DNA of 64,000 nucleotides from Embiotoca jacksoni (Eukaryota; Chordata; Actinopteri; Embiotocidae): NCBI GenBank assembly GCA_022577435.1, contig JAKOON010000006.1:3937001-4001000 (forward strand), in the 5' to 3' direction. Each line of letters opens with the position of its first letter. Within the stretch, counting starts at the first letter, position 1. Positions 53,015 through 64,000 of this stretch are shown one piece after another. The notes under the pieces are model-generated. The model saw only the letters and a list, made by a program, of their open reading frames with translations. It searched no databases and had not been told where the DNA came from. The position numbers were made by a program, and so were the translations under genes.

Positions 53015-54425
53015 TTTCAAGGAAAGAGTTGGAAAAAACAAAAAAAGACGCAAATATTTAAAGCAATTAATAAGCAGAGAAACGGAGGGAAGATCGAGTG
53101 GTCAGATCTGACTGGAGAAACAGACCGGAATGGTTTATGTGCTGCACAATCAGGATATTCAGGGACTTCCGGTTTTGTAGTGCAACGAAGCAGCCGGATT
53201 TCCTTTGAAAAAATAAAAGTATATAATTCTGCATCTGTTTGAAAGAGAAAATGGAAAGAAAGAAATCTTCTGGACTTTAAGAACAGGATGTATAAACACA
53301 CAAAAAATGAAACTCACTTGAATTGAAACAAATCAAGATGCTTGGACATTTGTTTTCTAATAGTTTGCCTACTCAAATTTTGGATAAGTATAATATTAAA
53401 ACAAACTAAGCACTGTCTGACGAGTTTCTAGAAATAAAATACACATGAAATGTGAAAGTGTGATGACAGAATGCAGACGAACTGGAAATGGAAAGAAACA
53501 GGTGAGAGATTGCTTGTTGAGATCTATTAATAAAAGCTAGAAAACAGGGCTTTTTAAGATATCTTTTATTTATAAGATTATGATTTCAGAATCAGTGATC
53601 ACTGTGAGAGGACCACATAGGACAGCAGTCAAAATAACAGACGTTATAGCTGCAATCCCAAAACCATTCAACAACAACATCCCCCGGAAATACAGTACAT
53701 GGATGCAAACTCAGCCAACTTCACCAGCTGTTATATGAATGCATCTGCATTCTAACATACAAACGTTCATCTTGTTAAAGCCGTGCAAATGACACAGCAG
53801 CTATGCAACTCTTTCTGACATCTTATTTTAGAATATGTCATCGTAGGAATGCAGAGGGTGGGAAAATATGTCCGAGATAAAAATTAATGTTCGTTGAACT
53901 TAAAACCCAAAAACACGCACCTCAGGTCAGTTGGCGCCGCGGTCGTGGCAGCCTGTTGCAGCAGCTCCCCCTCGGGATGCTGCTGTAGTGAAAGAATTTC
54001 CCCTCGGGGATTAATAGAGTACAATAACATTTTTAAAAAAAATTTTTAAAAATTTTAAAAATGTAAACTGTCAACACCACACCCTATAATTACAGGACAA
54101 TGACATTTAAGGATAGGTCATGTTTGGTTCAGCTCTCATTATCATGTGGAGTAAGTTCAGAACCCATCAAACCTGTTCACCCTCAGGGTAATCTACCTTT
54201 TGTTCTCCTCGTCTTTCTATTTACTCAGATTTATTCATCCGTTCATCTGTTTTCTTGCCTCCCACATCATTTACTGAATGTCTTTATGTTCACACATTGC
54301 AACACTGCCCATTTTCTATCTCCCTGCCTCTCTCTCTCACTCTCATGTTCTCATTCCTTCTCTCTCCCTGTCATCTCCTCTATCGATCCGCCCGTGTCTC
54401 TCTCCCATCCTTTGTGGAGGATCCT

Positions 54426-54611
54426 TTATGCTATCATGTTGTCCAAGATGCTGTCGTCGTCCTCCACATCGACTTTGAGCTTCTTGCCTACCAGCTGCTC
54501 CATTTTCTCCGGAGCAATGCCCTTTGGCTCGCCAACCTTTACTGCAAACATATCCAGGGAGAGCACCGTGCCTTTAGGGATGGCCCCCTTGGCCACCACT
54601 GACTTGCCCAA
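54426..54611 (-). CDS. nans: nans-B exon 6 (D2): SAF / type III antifreeze-like domain
   Basis: Encodes the same 61 residues as the D1 exon; one silent change (GGC for GGT in GEPKG). No sign of antifreeze-type remodelling such as loss of the acidic tail: DVEDDDSILDNM is kept. Confidence 0.9.
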   Translation of the reverse strand: MGKSVVAKGAIPKGTVLSLDMFAVKVGEPKGIAPEKMEQLVGKKLKVDVEDDDSILDNMIA

Positions 54612-57600
54612 CTGGAGCAAAAAATGAAAAAAGGAGAAAGAAAGAAAATCACAGAAAGATTAATGAAATACGGCAGAGATGGAAAGAATAAGGAATATGG
54701 TTTGACATGTCTTTCAAATTGCGTATTACCAGCTTGTGAATCAGGCTTGCCATTCAAAAATTAGCTGTCCCTAAGTCTGAGCTCAAACTCTGGGCTAATT
54801 TTATTCAGAGTCACAGAATAAATTATACCACTGTTTTCAGTGGCCCCTTTAAAGTGGGTGGCTTTACTTCTCACTAATATATAGCACCGCATAAAGGTGA
54901 TTAAGATGATGAAGAAAAACAGTTGCCTGACTTGTAATGCTTAATGAATCAAACCAACCTTGTCGTGGCAGTTCTTCTCACACGGCAACATCTGCTTGAG
55001 AGATGATCCCATCGCCGTCTCCACCAGTCGGATTGTCCGGACCAGCTCTGCCAGCTCGCTGGGCTCCAGGGATGCCTCGTGGTCATTTCCCTTCCAGGTC
55101 TTATCCAGGGTCACATGACGTTCCACAACCTTCGCTCCCATCGCCACGGCAGCCACAGTGATGTGGATCCCCTGCTCGTGTCCAGAGTATCCGATGGGAA
55201 CATCTGGGAATTCCTTCTGGTATTTCTTAAGGAAACGAGAGAAAAAGTATAAATCTAATGGTCACAATTTATGTTGGTCATTATCTATTTGATCTATTAA
55301 AATATTATTGCAGTGAAGCTTTGATTTATAAACTGAGCTAATTCACCTAATTGCAAGTGAGTAACTGTGGGGAAGTTAACTTGGAGGGTTGTCTGAGATA
55401 CCGTGACAAAAAATAAAAGCAGCCATGTCTTGTGATCAATTTTCATTCCAAAATCCACATACATATAAAGGCACAACCACAAGATGTTTCACTTTCTAAA
55501 CCATTCTGTTGGCTGAAATCCATGTACAGTGAGCACACAGTATTATTACTGTCACATGACAGCCACTGGGTTTAAAGGCAGGTAATAGTCAAGCTTGTTT
55601 AAAGTCTTGAGTTTGAATATAAACAAAATAGAATTTCAAATATAAGAACGTGAATGTAATGTAAAAACATGCCCACACCTGGTTATAGTTGATCTTAATA
55701 TATATTTCATTAAATAAGTATTTTCAGTTGGACCACCAGAATTCTGAATCGGAATTTAACGAATGACAAAATAATGAATCATGGAAAAATGATTGACTTT
55801 TATGAGAGAAGTTTATGCTTTTTGAATGGATATCTATTGGAGCCGGAGTTTCTTTTGAAACCAGCCCCTGAACCAACCACCATCAAAGGACTTAAATGCA
55901 CTTCTGCACTGGCTTAACTTTTTAGGCTGGAGCCTACATCATTTTTATGGACAGTCTATTGGAAGAGCCCAGACTCAATGGTCCCCGTTCAGAAGGCCAC
56001 TTAGGAATCTGGAAGGATGCACTTCTTCTATTCACTGATCTTACCTTTATCACGTTGAGGTTTACTTCTTTAGGGTCCAAAGGATAAGCGCTAGTGCACT
56101 GCAGCAAAGTGAAGTTCGGATTGTGTCTCTTTACTGTCTCGTAGACCCGATGTATCGTCTCCATGGACTGCATTCCAGTGGACACCACCATGGGACGTCC
56201 TGACCAAGATCGATGGTACAAAGACAAAGAGAGCGGAATATATGGCTTGTGTCTGATGATTGTGAAAGAAAACTCTTTAATGTTTGTCATTTATGAATCA
56301 ATGCTAATGATTTACTCATTTACACATTAATTCATTAGAAACTAAATGCTTATTTAGTATAGTTTAACCTTTGTTCTAGAAGTATTACTATTGTCCCAGT
56401 CAAAAATGTGCAAACTGAACAAATGTTTTTGAAGAGTGTGAAAGCAATTCCACTTTATTGCAACTTCTGTAGCTTAGCTGATTATTAGTTTTGTTGCTGA
56501 CATACTAAAATATAAAATTATCATAGGAAGACAGCATTCTTATTTTTAAGGATAAATCAACACACAAACACACTTCTTCTAACATGCACATGGATTTGGC
56601 TCTTACAAAGAGTTTCAAGGTTTATAGTGGGGTTTTTATTTTCCTGCGATAACAATGATTTGTTTACTTTGTACACTTTTTTGTGACGTGTCATTGTGAT
56701 GTGAGGAAGCAAACTCAAAAGCTTCTCTGCAAAGCAAACAATGAGCTTTTCAGATTAACAGTTTGTATCGTGAAATCATCGTGAACAAAACAGTCACATT
56801 CAGGTTCACTTATTGTATTATTGTCCTTTGGGACTTCACAAAGCTTCATGAGGTTGAATTCCACTTTACATTAAGTAAAATGTTGCTTCATCCACATTAC
56901 CAAGAGATACAGAAAGTTCACACATTTTATAAAATAAAAAAGAATGCTCTGGTTTTTTAGTATTTTAGTACATATTTAGTTACTGGAACTACTTTCTGCT
57001 GAAGAAATAGTCCCTATTTCTACTGCCTGCAGTGCACTCTGAGACCCGACCTCACTGGACAAGGGCTCTCACTCCTCATAAATCCCAATACAATTATGCT
57101 TGTGTAGTCGTACCTTTGTTACGCATAGCTTCATCAACCCCACAAACATCTGTTTCTGTTTTACAAGACTATAAATCTCTTAGTACAGCTTTTCAACAAT
57201 CAAAACTCAGAACCTGAATCGGAGGCATGGTCATTACTTTTTATTTGGCAGCCATTCAGTCCTGCCCACTTTTTAACTGTCAAATGTCGTCCCAATCAGA
57301 GATGAAGAGATAAGTCTTGAACATTTGAATCTGTTGCACTTGTGACCACACCCATTCGTTTTCCAGTCAGTTGTGGTCAGGAATACAATACACTGTACGG
57401 ATATAAAATCTACTTTTCAAACAGGAGCAGACAAAAGGACACATCGGATGGATTTACTTTTCACTATAGACTTCAAAAGGATGACAAATCCAGTATTCTC
57501 CAGGACAAAGAAAACCCTCAAATGTTTTTCTCTTCCATAACCTGTGAAGTCAGTTCAGGAAGAGTTTTTTTTTTTTTTTTTATGTTACATGCTTCATAGC

Positions 57601-57893
57601 CTCATACCTTTTTTGGCTGTTTTCTCCAAATATGGGAAGTTGTTGGCATCGCAGGAGGCAACTTTGAAGAAAGGCACGTCCAGCTCATGAAGGAAGTCCA
57701 CAGCCATCTGTGGAACTCAAAAGTATTTAGTACCGTACGTCCTTTGTAAAGTATTTCAGCGTTCCACATAAAACAATATCTGTGACATGTATGGTACTGT
57801 TACATGTGTTGTGGTAATTCAACTATTACCTCAAATTAACTGAAACATCTGCAGGTTCAGTAAGAATAATTTTTGTTTGTTCTTGCCACTTGT

Positions 57894-57935
<42 letters not shown>

Positions 57936-58551
57936 TATAAGGAATATAGTAATATCAAGAACAGCCAGTGAAGTGTTTCATATTCTTCTACTTTAAAGAG
58001 TAGTTAAATGGGGCTCTTGCTTGGGCTGCACAGCAACATTTGTGTTTCCTTTACCTCATCCATGCCCGAGGCAGTGAGGAAGATGCCAACCTCTGCTGCA
58101 TACTTTTTCAGTATCTTGTACTGATCATGGCTGAACTCCAAGTGACGCTTGTGATCGCCGTAAGTTGCCCCCCACGAGTGCTTTGAATTGTAGGGCCGTT
58201 CCAAGGCTCGCTTGCTGAATTTGCACTCTAACTCACTTTTCTGGAATTTGGCACAATCGGCACCGCAGTCCTGAGATGACAGACGAAGAGAAGGGAAGAG
58301 AAGAGAAGAGAAAAGAGAAGAGAAGAGAAGAGAAGAGTAGAGTTATTTTCACAGTTTAAAGCATCTTCTTTTTTTTTTATTGCCTTCCTTATAGATACAG
58401 TTTCACCTTTTTAACTTACCTTTGCCATCTTGATCATTTTCTTGGCAATCTCAATGTCCCCCTGGTGGTTCTGTCCAATTTCAGCAATGATGAAGCACGG
58501 ATGGGAATCCCCGATCATTCTACCGGGACACAGTTCAAATTGCAGAGGCAT
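54426..58551 (-). CDS. nans: nans copy B in D2: sialic acid synthase, complete
   Basis: Exons 58420-58551, 58055-58270, 57608-57707, 56045-56199, 54959-55225 and 54426-54611, the same sizes and borders as the D1 gene, giving 351 codons. Differences from D1: H166 instead of R (TIHRV) and K246 instead of R (TWKGND; mammals also have K). All other changes I found in exons are silent. NeuB motifs and the C-terminal SAF exon are intact. Introns differ mainly in simple repeats: 38 against 16 T near 57896, and a GAAGA array shortened by about 98 bp. Both B genes look usable; expression is not shown by the sequence. Confidence 0.92.
57895..57933. repeat. Poly-T tract in nans-B intron 2 (D2)
   Basis: 38 consecutive T; the D1 counterpart at about 24949-24964 has 16. 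Such a run is also a place where assembly consensus is unreliable. Confidence 0.9.
58286..58337. repeat. GAAGA array in nans-B intron 1 (D2), contracted
   Basis: About 50 bp of AGAAG units at the position of the ~150-bp array in D1. Confidence 0.93.
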
Positions 58552-59489
58552 GCTGGTGATGTTGGCGGTGAAGTGACTTGGCAGATGAGAGATGTCAAAT
58601 TAGGTGAGCTTCCTTCAGGTAACCAAGTGAAGAGGAATTGTCATACGATGCATTTCCCTTTTTATCTAGTCTGGGAGTCCCGCCCCCACAGCCTCTAAAT
58701 TTACACGTAATGCAAATTCCAGGTACACACACGAGCACATATCTTTCTATCTTTGTGAGGACACTCATGGACGATGGATTTCTTGGCCTTTTACCCCAAA
58801 TCTTGACTTTAATCTGATTCTAATTTGAACACTAACACCATGTTTTAATTGAGATGTTAGAAGCTGGATAAAAAAAAACAAAAAACGTTTTGTCGTAATC
58901 CTTCAAAACTATTTTCATGGTTAAATGTTTGTAGTTACCAGTATTTGTTTTTAATGAACATCCAACTTTTTAATTGCTGCTCATTAAAAGAAAAGTAATA
59001 TGTTGAGTATTTTTGTCCATTTTTAAGAACTAAAGTCCTTTTTTCATTTGATTGTATGATGTTTGTTTACCTACATTATTTACATATATTCAAATCATTA
59101 TTTGCATAGCTGAAGGATGAGCAGAAACAGTCAGGACTATAGTCACTCTTCGTTTCCCCAGATGCTGAAATAGAAAACCGCAGGCGTTTCAAATAATTTT
59201 GTTAGACAGATTTAAACAAAGAAATGTGCCTGGACTCGTGCAACCGATTTTGCTGTAAGAGACGTGTCGTCTTTTCAAACAGAATGTCAAACGTCCGCAG
59301 GGTTCCACTTATCTTGACAGTAATGATGAACATAAAGCTGTTATGATTACACCAACAAGCATCTAAAAGGCAACACAAATGATGAGACTTCTGCATTTAT
59401 TTAATGTCAGCAGCTCAGAAAGGATTCAATCATCAATCAGCATGACACCAGGTAGCCAAAATGTTGGGCCACCCCTCCCTTTCCAGATA

Positions 59490-60854
59490 CAGTGCATCCG
59501 GAAAGTATTCACAGCGATTCACTTTTTACACATTTTGTTATGTTACAGCCTTTTTCCAAAATGGATTAAATTCATTTTTTTCCTCAAAATTCCACACGCA
59601 ATACCCCATAATGACAAAGTGAAAATAGTTTGTTGAAAATTTTTGCAAATCTATTCAAAATAAAGAATGAAAATATAACACGTACATAAGTATTCACAGC
59701 CTTTGCTCAATACTTTGTTGACGCACCTTTGGCAGAAATTACAGCCTCAAGTCTTTTTGAGTATGATGCTATAAGCTTGGCACACCTATTCTTGGGCAGT
59801 TTCTCCCATTCTTCTTTGCAGGACCTCTCAAGCTCCATCAGGTTGGATGGGGAGCGTCGGTGCACAGCCATTTTCAGATCTCTCCAGAGATGTTCAATGG
59901 GGTTCAAGTCTGGGCTCTGCCTGGGCCTCTCAAAGACATTCACAGAGTTGTCCCGAAGCCATTCCTTTGTTATCTTGGCTGTGTGCTTCGGGTTGTTTCC
60001 CTGTTGGAAGATGAACCTTCGCCCGAGTCTGAGGTCCAGAGCGCTCTGGAGAACGTTTTCATCAAGGATGTCTCTGTACTTTGCTGCATTCATCTTTCCC
60101 TCCATCCTGACTAGTCTCCCAGTTCCTGCCGCTGAAAAACATCCCCACAGCATGATGCTGCCACCACCATGCTTCACCGTAGAGATGGTATTGGCCAGGT
60201 GATGAGCGGTGCCTGGTTTCCTCCAAACATGACGCTTGGCATTCAGGCCAAAGATTTCAATCTTTGTTTCATCAGACCAGAGAATTTAGTTTCTCATGGT
60301 CTGACAGTCCTTCAGGTGCCTTTTGGTAAACTCCACAGGCCACTGTGCTCATTTGGACCTTCAATGCTGCAGACATTTTTCTGTACCCTTCCCCAGATCT
60401 GTGCCTCGATACAATCCTGTCTCGGAGGTCTACAGACAATTCTTTGGACTTCATGGCTTGGTTTGTGCTTTGACATGCACTGTCAACTGTGGGACCTTAT
60501 ATAGACGGTGTGTGTCTTTCCAAATCATGTCCAATCAACTGAATTTACCACAGGTGGACTCCAATCAAGTTGTAGAAACATCTCAAGGATGATCAGTGGA
60601 AACAGGATGCACCTGAGCTCAATTTTGAGTGAATGGCAAAGGCTGTGAATACTTATGTACATGTGATTTTTTTTCGTTTTTGATTTTTAATAGATTTGCA
60701 AAAATTTCAAAAAAATGTATTTAACATTGTCATTATGGGGTATTGTGTGTAGAATTTTGAGGGGAAAAATGAGTTCAATCCATTTTGGAATAAGGCTGTA
60801 ATATAACAAAATGTGGAAAAAGTGAAGTGCTATGAATACTTTCCGGATGCACTG
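59490..60854 (-). mobile_element. Tc1-like DNA transposon, copy 3 (both ends present, internally deleted)
   Basis: Flanked by TA on both sides (59488-59489, 60855-60856), with inverted ends CAGTGCATCCGGAAAGTA and TACTTTCCGGATGCACTG. The catalytic part is at 59707-60177 on the minus strand. About 265 bp of the N-terminal half is missing at 60336 relative to copy 1. The stop before ILWSDET is shared. It sits at the same flank position as copy 1, so it is a duplicate, not a new insertion. Confidence 0.93.
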
Positions 60855-60856
60855 TA

Positions 60857-62001
60857 ATTGATTTGAAAGTTACATAACTGTTCTGTTAAACTCATCCTCC
60901 TGAAGCATCAACCATCCAGCTGAAAGACGACAGTACAACAACTTTCATTCACTTTTTTACTGATATTGAAATCAAATGGACAACAAACACACATGGTCAA
61001 GCAACAGCGGGCTATTTTTCTAGTTCTCTTCAAAACCACGACTGTCTAATTTCAGTGACATAAATGTTCTATATACTGTATATATAATGCCTTCTGTATA
61101 TGTACATAGGTGCACGCATAGAGTACATACACACGCTGTTGAGGATAAACACACATACAAACAGGTCACATTTGTTGTAATGACTAGACTTTGTTGAGTT
61201 CCTGACTGGATGGAGGAGGAGGAGGGGGGGGCTTTCAAAAGAAAATGCATAGATTGGAAAATTTAACACAGTACACCACAAGCAGGCTCTACACACACAG
61301 TTCGATGTACACACACACTGAATTTGGAGTTTTGTCTGAAGAGTTTGGTCCTAAAAAAAAAAAAAAAATGGTAAAGAATGAACGGGGACGTGCGAGTTGA
61401 TGTATTTGAGGGCAAAAGGTGAATAAAACCACTTCACATGAACCCTCGGAGGTCAGAGGAGGACATAGAAGGGTGACGAGTTAAAGAGTTACAACACAGC
61501 ATCGGGGGAATGATATTGTTAGAGGCCGTGTGAAGCTGAAAGCCTAAACATACATCAACCCTTCCCTTTTAGTGTCCCAACTCACCACCCTTAAACAACT
61601 GTTACACAGAACCACAGACCTGGAGACCTCGTACAGATCTAACTATCCCTGATCTCTTTTTTTTAGACGACAAGGTCAACACATCATGAGGTCTGGATTG
61701 GTCTGAGGGAGAGGTGCACACAGGTAAACACCTTTCAGGGGGCGGGAAAATGGTGATTAGATACATCAAGGCTGATCTCTACAGCCCTGCCAGGAGGAGA
61801 TAGATGAGGATTGGACCGCTGGCTATATCCGTCCGAAAAAAAACAAAACAGGGCTGTGCATGGCAAATAGATGTGGACACGAGGGACGTAAGCCCCCTTA
61901 GTCATCAGGATACAATTGGTGGCACCTCAGTAGTTGGGCTGTTTGGTGTGTGTGGTGGAAAAGGGATGATATGGAATGACGCCCTGAGCAGCCACGAGTG
62001 C
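60857..62001 (-). other. Probable clta 3' UTR and downstream sequence
   Basis: Follows the clta stop codon on the minus strand. I did not find a canonical AATAAA on that strand before the Tc1 element, so the polyadenylation site is not located. Contains a short CA-rich stretch and no other gene. Confidence 0.5.
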
Positions 62002-62173
62002 CTAGCGGACTAGCGGGGACTGCTTCAGGGAGATGAGGACAGAGCGCAAGCGGGACACGTCTTTAGCCTGCTTGCTGGACTTGGGGTTGAAGTCGCAGAG
62101 CCGAGCCACCCGCTCCCACTCCGTGCCGGGGTTGTTCTCGTCCAGATCTGAAATCATGGCTTCCTCAGCCGCC
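62002..62173 (-). CDS. clta: clta, last coding exon (clathrin light chain A C terminus)
   Basis: After a CCTGTAG acceptor the frame reads AAEEAMISDLDENNPGTEWE, then RVARLCDFNPKSSKQAKDVS and RLRSVLISLKQSPLVR, stop. This is the conserved C-terminal segment of clathrin light chain, which contacts the heavy chain near the triskelion vertex (family knowledge). RVARLCDF and SSKQAKD favour CLTA over CLTB (AQLCDF, SSKQCKD, from memory). The exon starts in phase 1. The coiled-coil and alternative neuronal exons must lie right of the window or in the intron beyond 62174. Confidence 0.93.
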
Positions 62174-64000
62174 CTACAGGCAACAGAGAGGAGGACAAGG
62201 ACATGGAAGAGAGAACAGTCAGTGGAGGAAGAGGTAAAGTACACACAGATTTACGTGCAGCCCTGAGGAACTCCTCTGCTGACCACCAACACACAAGTTC
62301 TGATGGAAAACTCAAGTCCTTGACTGTTTTCTTGTTTGTTTTTGGCCCCGGCAGTTTTGACTCGACTGTATCCGACTTATTTGTCAGATCACGCTGGCAT
62401 GTCTGGCATCAAGGTCTGAGGTTTTTTTTTCATGGTCTTTGGCTGCGTTGTTGGTCCAGCAGAGCCGTCCTCAGGGGAGGACAGTCCAGTCACCACGAAG
62501 AAACACCCATCTGTCTTCACACCCACAAAGAGAAATGAGCTCTAACTGAAGTTATTACCTGTGGCATGCCCCCAACTCTGTTTACACATTACAGTACAGT
62601 CGCCTGTATTCTTAACTCTCCACAACAGTATCGGGAGGTACATACACAACACTGACAAATCCAAAGAGAAAGTAAACTTAAGATAAAAATAAAACAATAA
62701 CTGTAAAATCTGATAAGCATTTTTGGTTGGTTAAAGATGCAGTTCTGTTCAGAACTGGGGGTGGAGGGGGAGTTTGCCCACACCCTCACACTTCAACTTG
62801 CCCGGTGTTTGCATATTTACAACGTTCTCTTTCAACAAGAACCAAGTATAGTGATAATGATCTCATCTGAATACTTGTCCTGGATTAAAAAAAAGAACAG
62901 GAATGGCAAGTTCTGTTTGTTTGTATTTAAACAAGCTCAAAAGAACTGGCAGGCTCTCCAGCAGTTGTGGCAAAAAATGTGGATACTCTTGATTTCATGT
63001 GTGTGCAAGTGTGGAACAGATAACGCCCTACCGGTAAAGGCTGCTGTATTTTTGCACCATCTACGAAACCAAAAATTACATTTACACTAAAAAAAGGACT
63101 TACCACATACTCAAAATTAAAAGAACAGACTTAAAATGGATCAATGCCACTATCACAAGACATTTTAGGAGATGCAAGCCACAGATTATTGGCTAAACAA
63201 ATAGAAGTTCTCACCACACCCCATCCACAAGCAGAATAGTAATCCCACTGCCATACTTGAGTTCTAATTACATCACTTTTCTAGTTCCCTCCCCAACGGC
63301 AGGCAGGAACTGAGCTACGGACTACGACATGGTACACAAAGCAAAATGGGGGATGAAAAGCAAATGAATATTCACTGTCACAACCATCTACAAATACACA
63401 AGGGACTAGGAAGGACCACGACATCAAAGAGGGGAAATTATACCAAACTTCTATGTAGGCAGCGGATTAAACTGTCGGACTAACAAACTGCCACACGCAT
63501 ACAAACATATACACACACACACAGAACTGCATCTATCTCCTGTCAAAAAAAATATTAAGTACTTGGAGGTTCTGGGGTTTTATGTTTTTACTTAACTGGT
63601 CTAGGCGGTAGCAAGGATGGTTAATGTGTGTGCTTTAAGGTGCATAGGAAAAGAAAACAGGGAGAAACAGTTTCACAAGTCAGAATTTAGAAGCGAGATA
63701 AGAGAGAGAGAGGGAACAAAATAAAAGACAACAAAAATGAGCTCAATGCAGATGTTGAAAGCCGGCATGCAAAAGCAACAGTTCTTTTTCATTTGTTTCT
63801 CTTACAAAATGATTCGTGTGCAGCCTTTGGTTTGAGGAGGACAGATCTCGGCAGATGTTTCTGTCAAGTTACAAACTCAAGGACATTATGTCCTCTGGTC
63901 TTATTTATAAAACTGGGCTGATTACCTTTTAATGTCGTTAAAAATACAAGAACTACATCGCCCAAGTAATATCCAAAACAATATAATGGCCAAAAGCCCT
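62174..64000 (-). other. clta intron
   Basis: No further light-chain exon is recognisable here. I looked for the FYKQPF and NHPCYSLEQ exons and the heptad-repeat exon. Low-complexity and AT-rich sequence only. Confidence 0.6.

Larger units (their letters stand above)
47780..60660. repeat. Duplicated block D2 (second nans A+B cassette)
   Basis: Matches D1 14690-28926 with a coordinate offset near 32,950-33,780 that shifts at indels. Losses relative to D1: about 1 kb at 47988, about 820 bp at 50749 (nans-A exons 4-5), about 855 bp near 59045, and about 265 bp inside the Tc1 at 60336. It gains or retains 48271-49957. Confidence 0.9.

Overview
The window is vertebrate nuclear DNA, most likely from a percomorph-type teleost. 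Genes are split into short GT-AG exons in AT-rich DNA with many microsatellites. Tc1/mariner elements, teleost-type LINE fragments and LTR relics are common. Recognisable genes are slc24a2, sialic acid synthase (nans) and clathrin light chain A (clta), all on the minus strand. The species cannot be fixed from the sequence.

Layout. (1) 1-9739: the 5' part of slc24a2 (NCKX2-type Na+/Ca2+-K+ exchanger). Four coding exons are visible and the rest lies left of the window; intron 1 carries a 12-bp minisatellite and a TGGA tract. (2) 9740-14689: intergenic, with a long GA/CA microsatellite. (3) 14690-28926, block D1: a tandem pair of sialic acid synthase genes. The low-coordinate copy ('A', 16959-20061) is damaged. 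The other ('B', 21472-25680) is a complete six-exon gene of 351 codons. A Tc1 element follows. (4) 28927-41455: repeat-rich DNA with two solo LTRs, an antisense LTR with a tRNA-Trp-type primer site, a LINE tail ending in (AACCT)n, a long pyrimidine-rich tract, and one orphan 54-bp exon of a clathrin light chain. (5) 41456-47779, block M: a third, mostly deleted copy of the nans unit, holding one orphan nans-B exon 4, a LINE reverse-transcriptase relic, a THAP-domain relic and a second Tc1. (6) 47780-60854, block D2: a second nans A+B cassette and a third Tc1. B is complete here as well; A keeps only exons 1-3. (7) 60855-64000: the 3' end of clta, with its last coding exon at 62002-62173.

Main message. 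A sialic acid synthase locus has been duplicated more than once. Two intact B genes differ by two codons, while the A copies decay by shared and private lesions. From memory, published work on Antarctic eelpout places the origin of type III antifreeze protein in such a tandem sialic acid synthase (SAS-A/SAS-B) locus, from the C-terminal SAF domain of SAS-B. Here both B genes keep that domain, both A genes lack it, and no stand-alone antifreeze minigene is seen. Near-identity of D1 and D2 leaves a false assembly duplication as a live alternative, although block M and the private lesions argue for real duplication.

Exon limits were set by eye from homology remembered from the families plus GT-AG sites. 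No alignment or database search was run.
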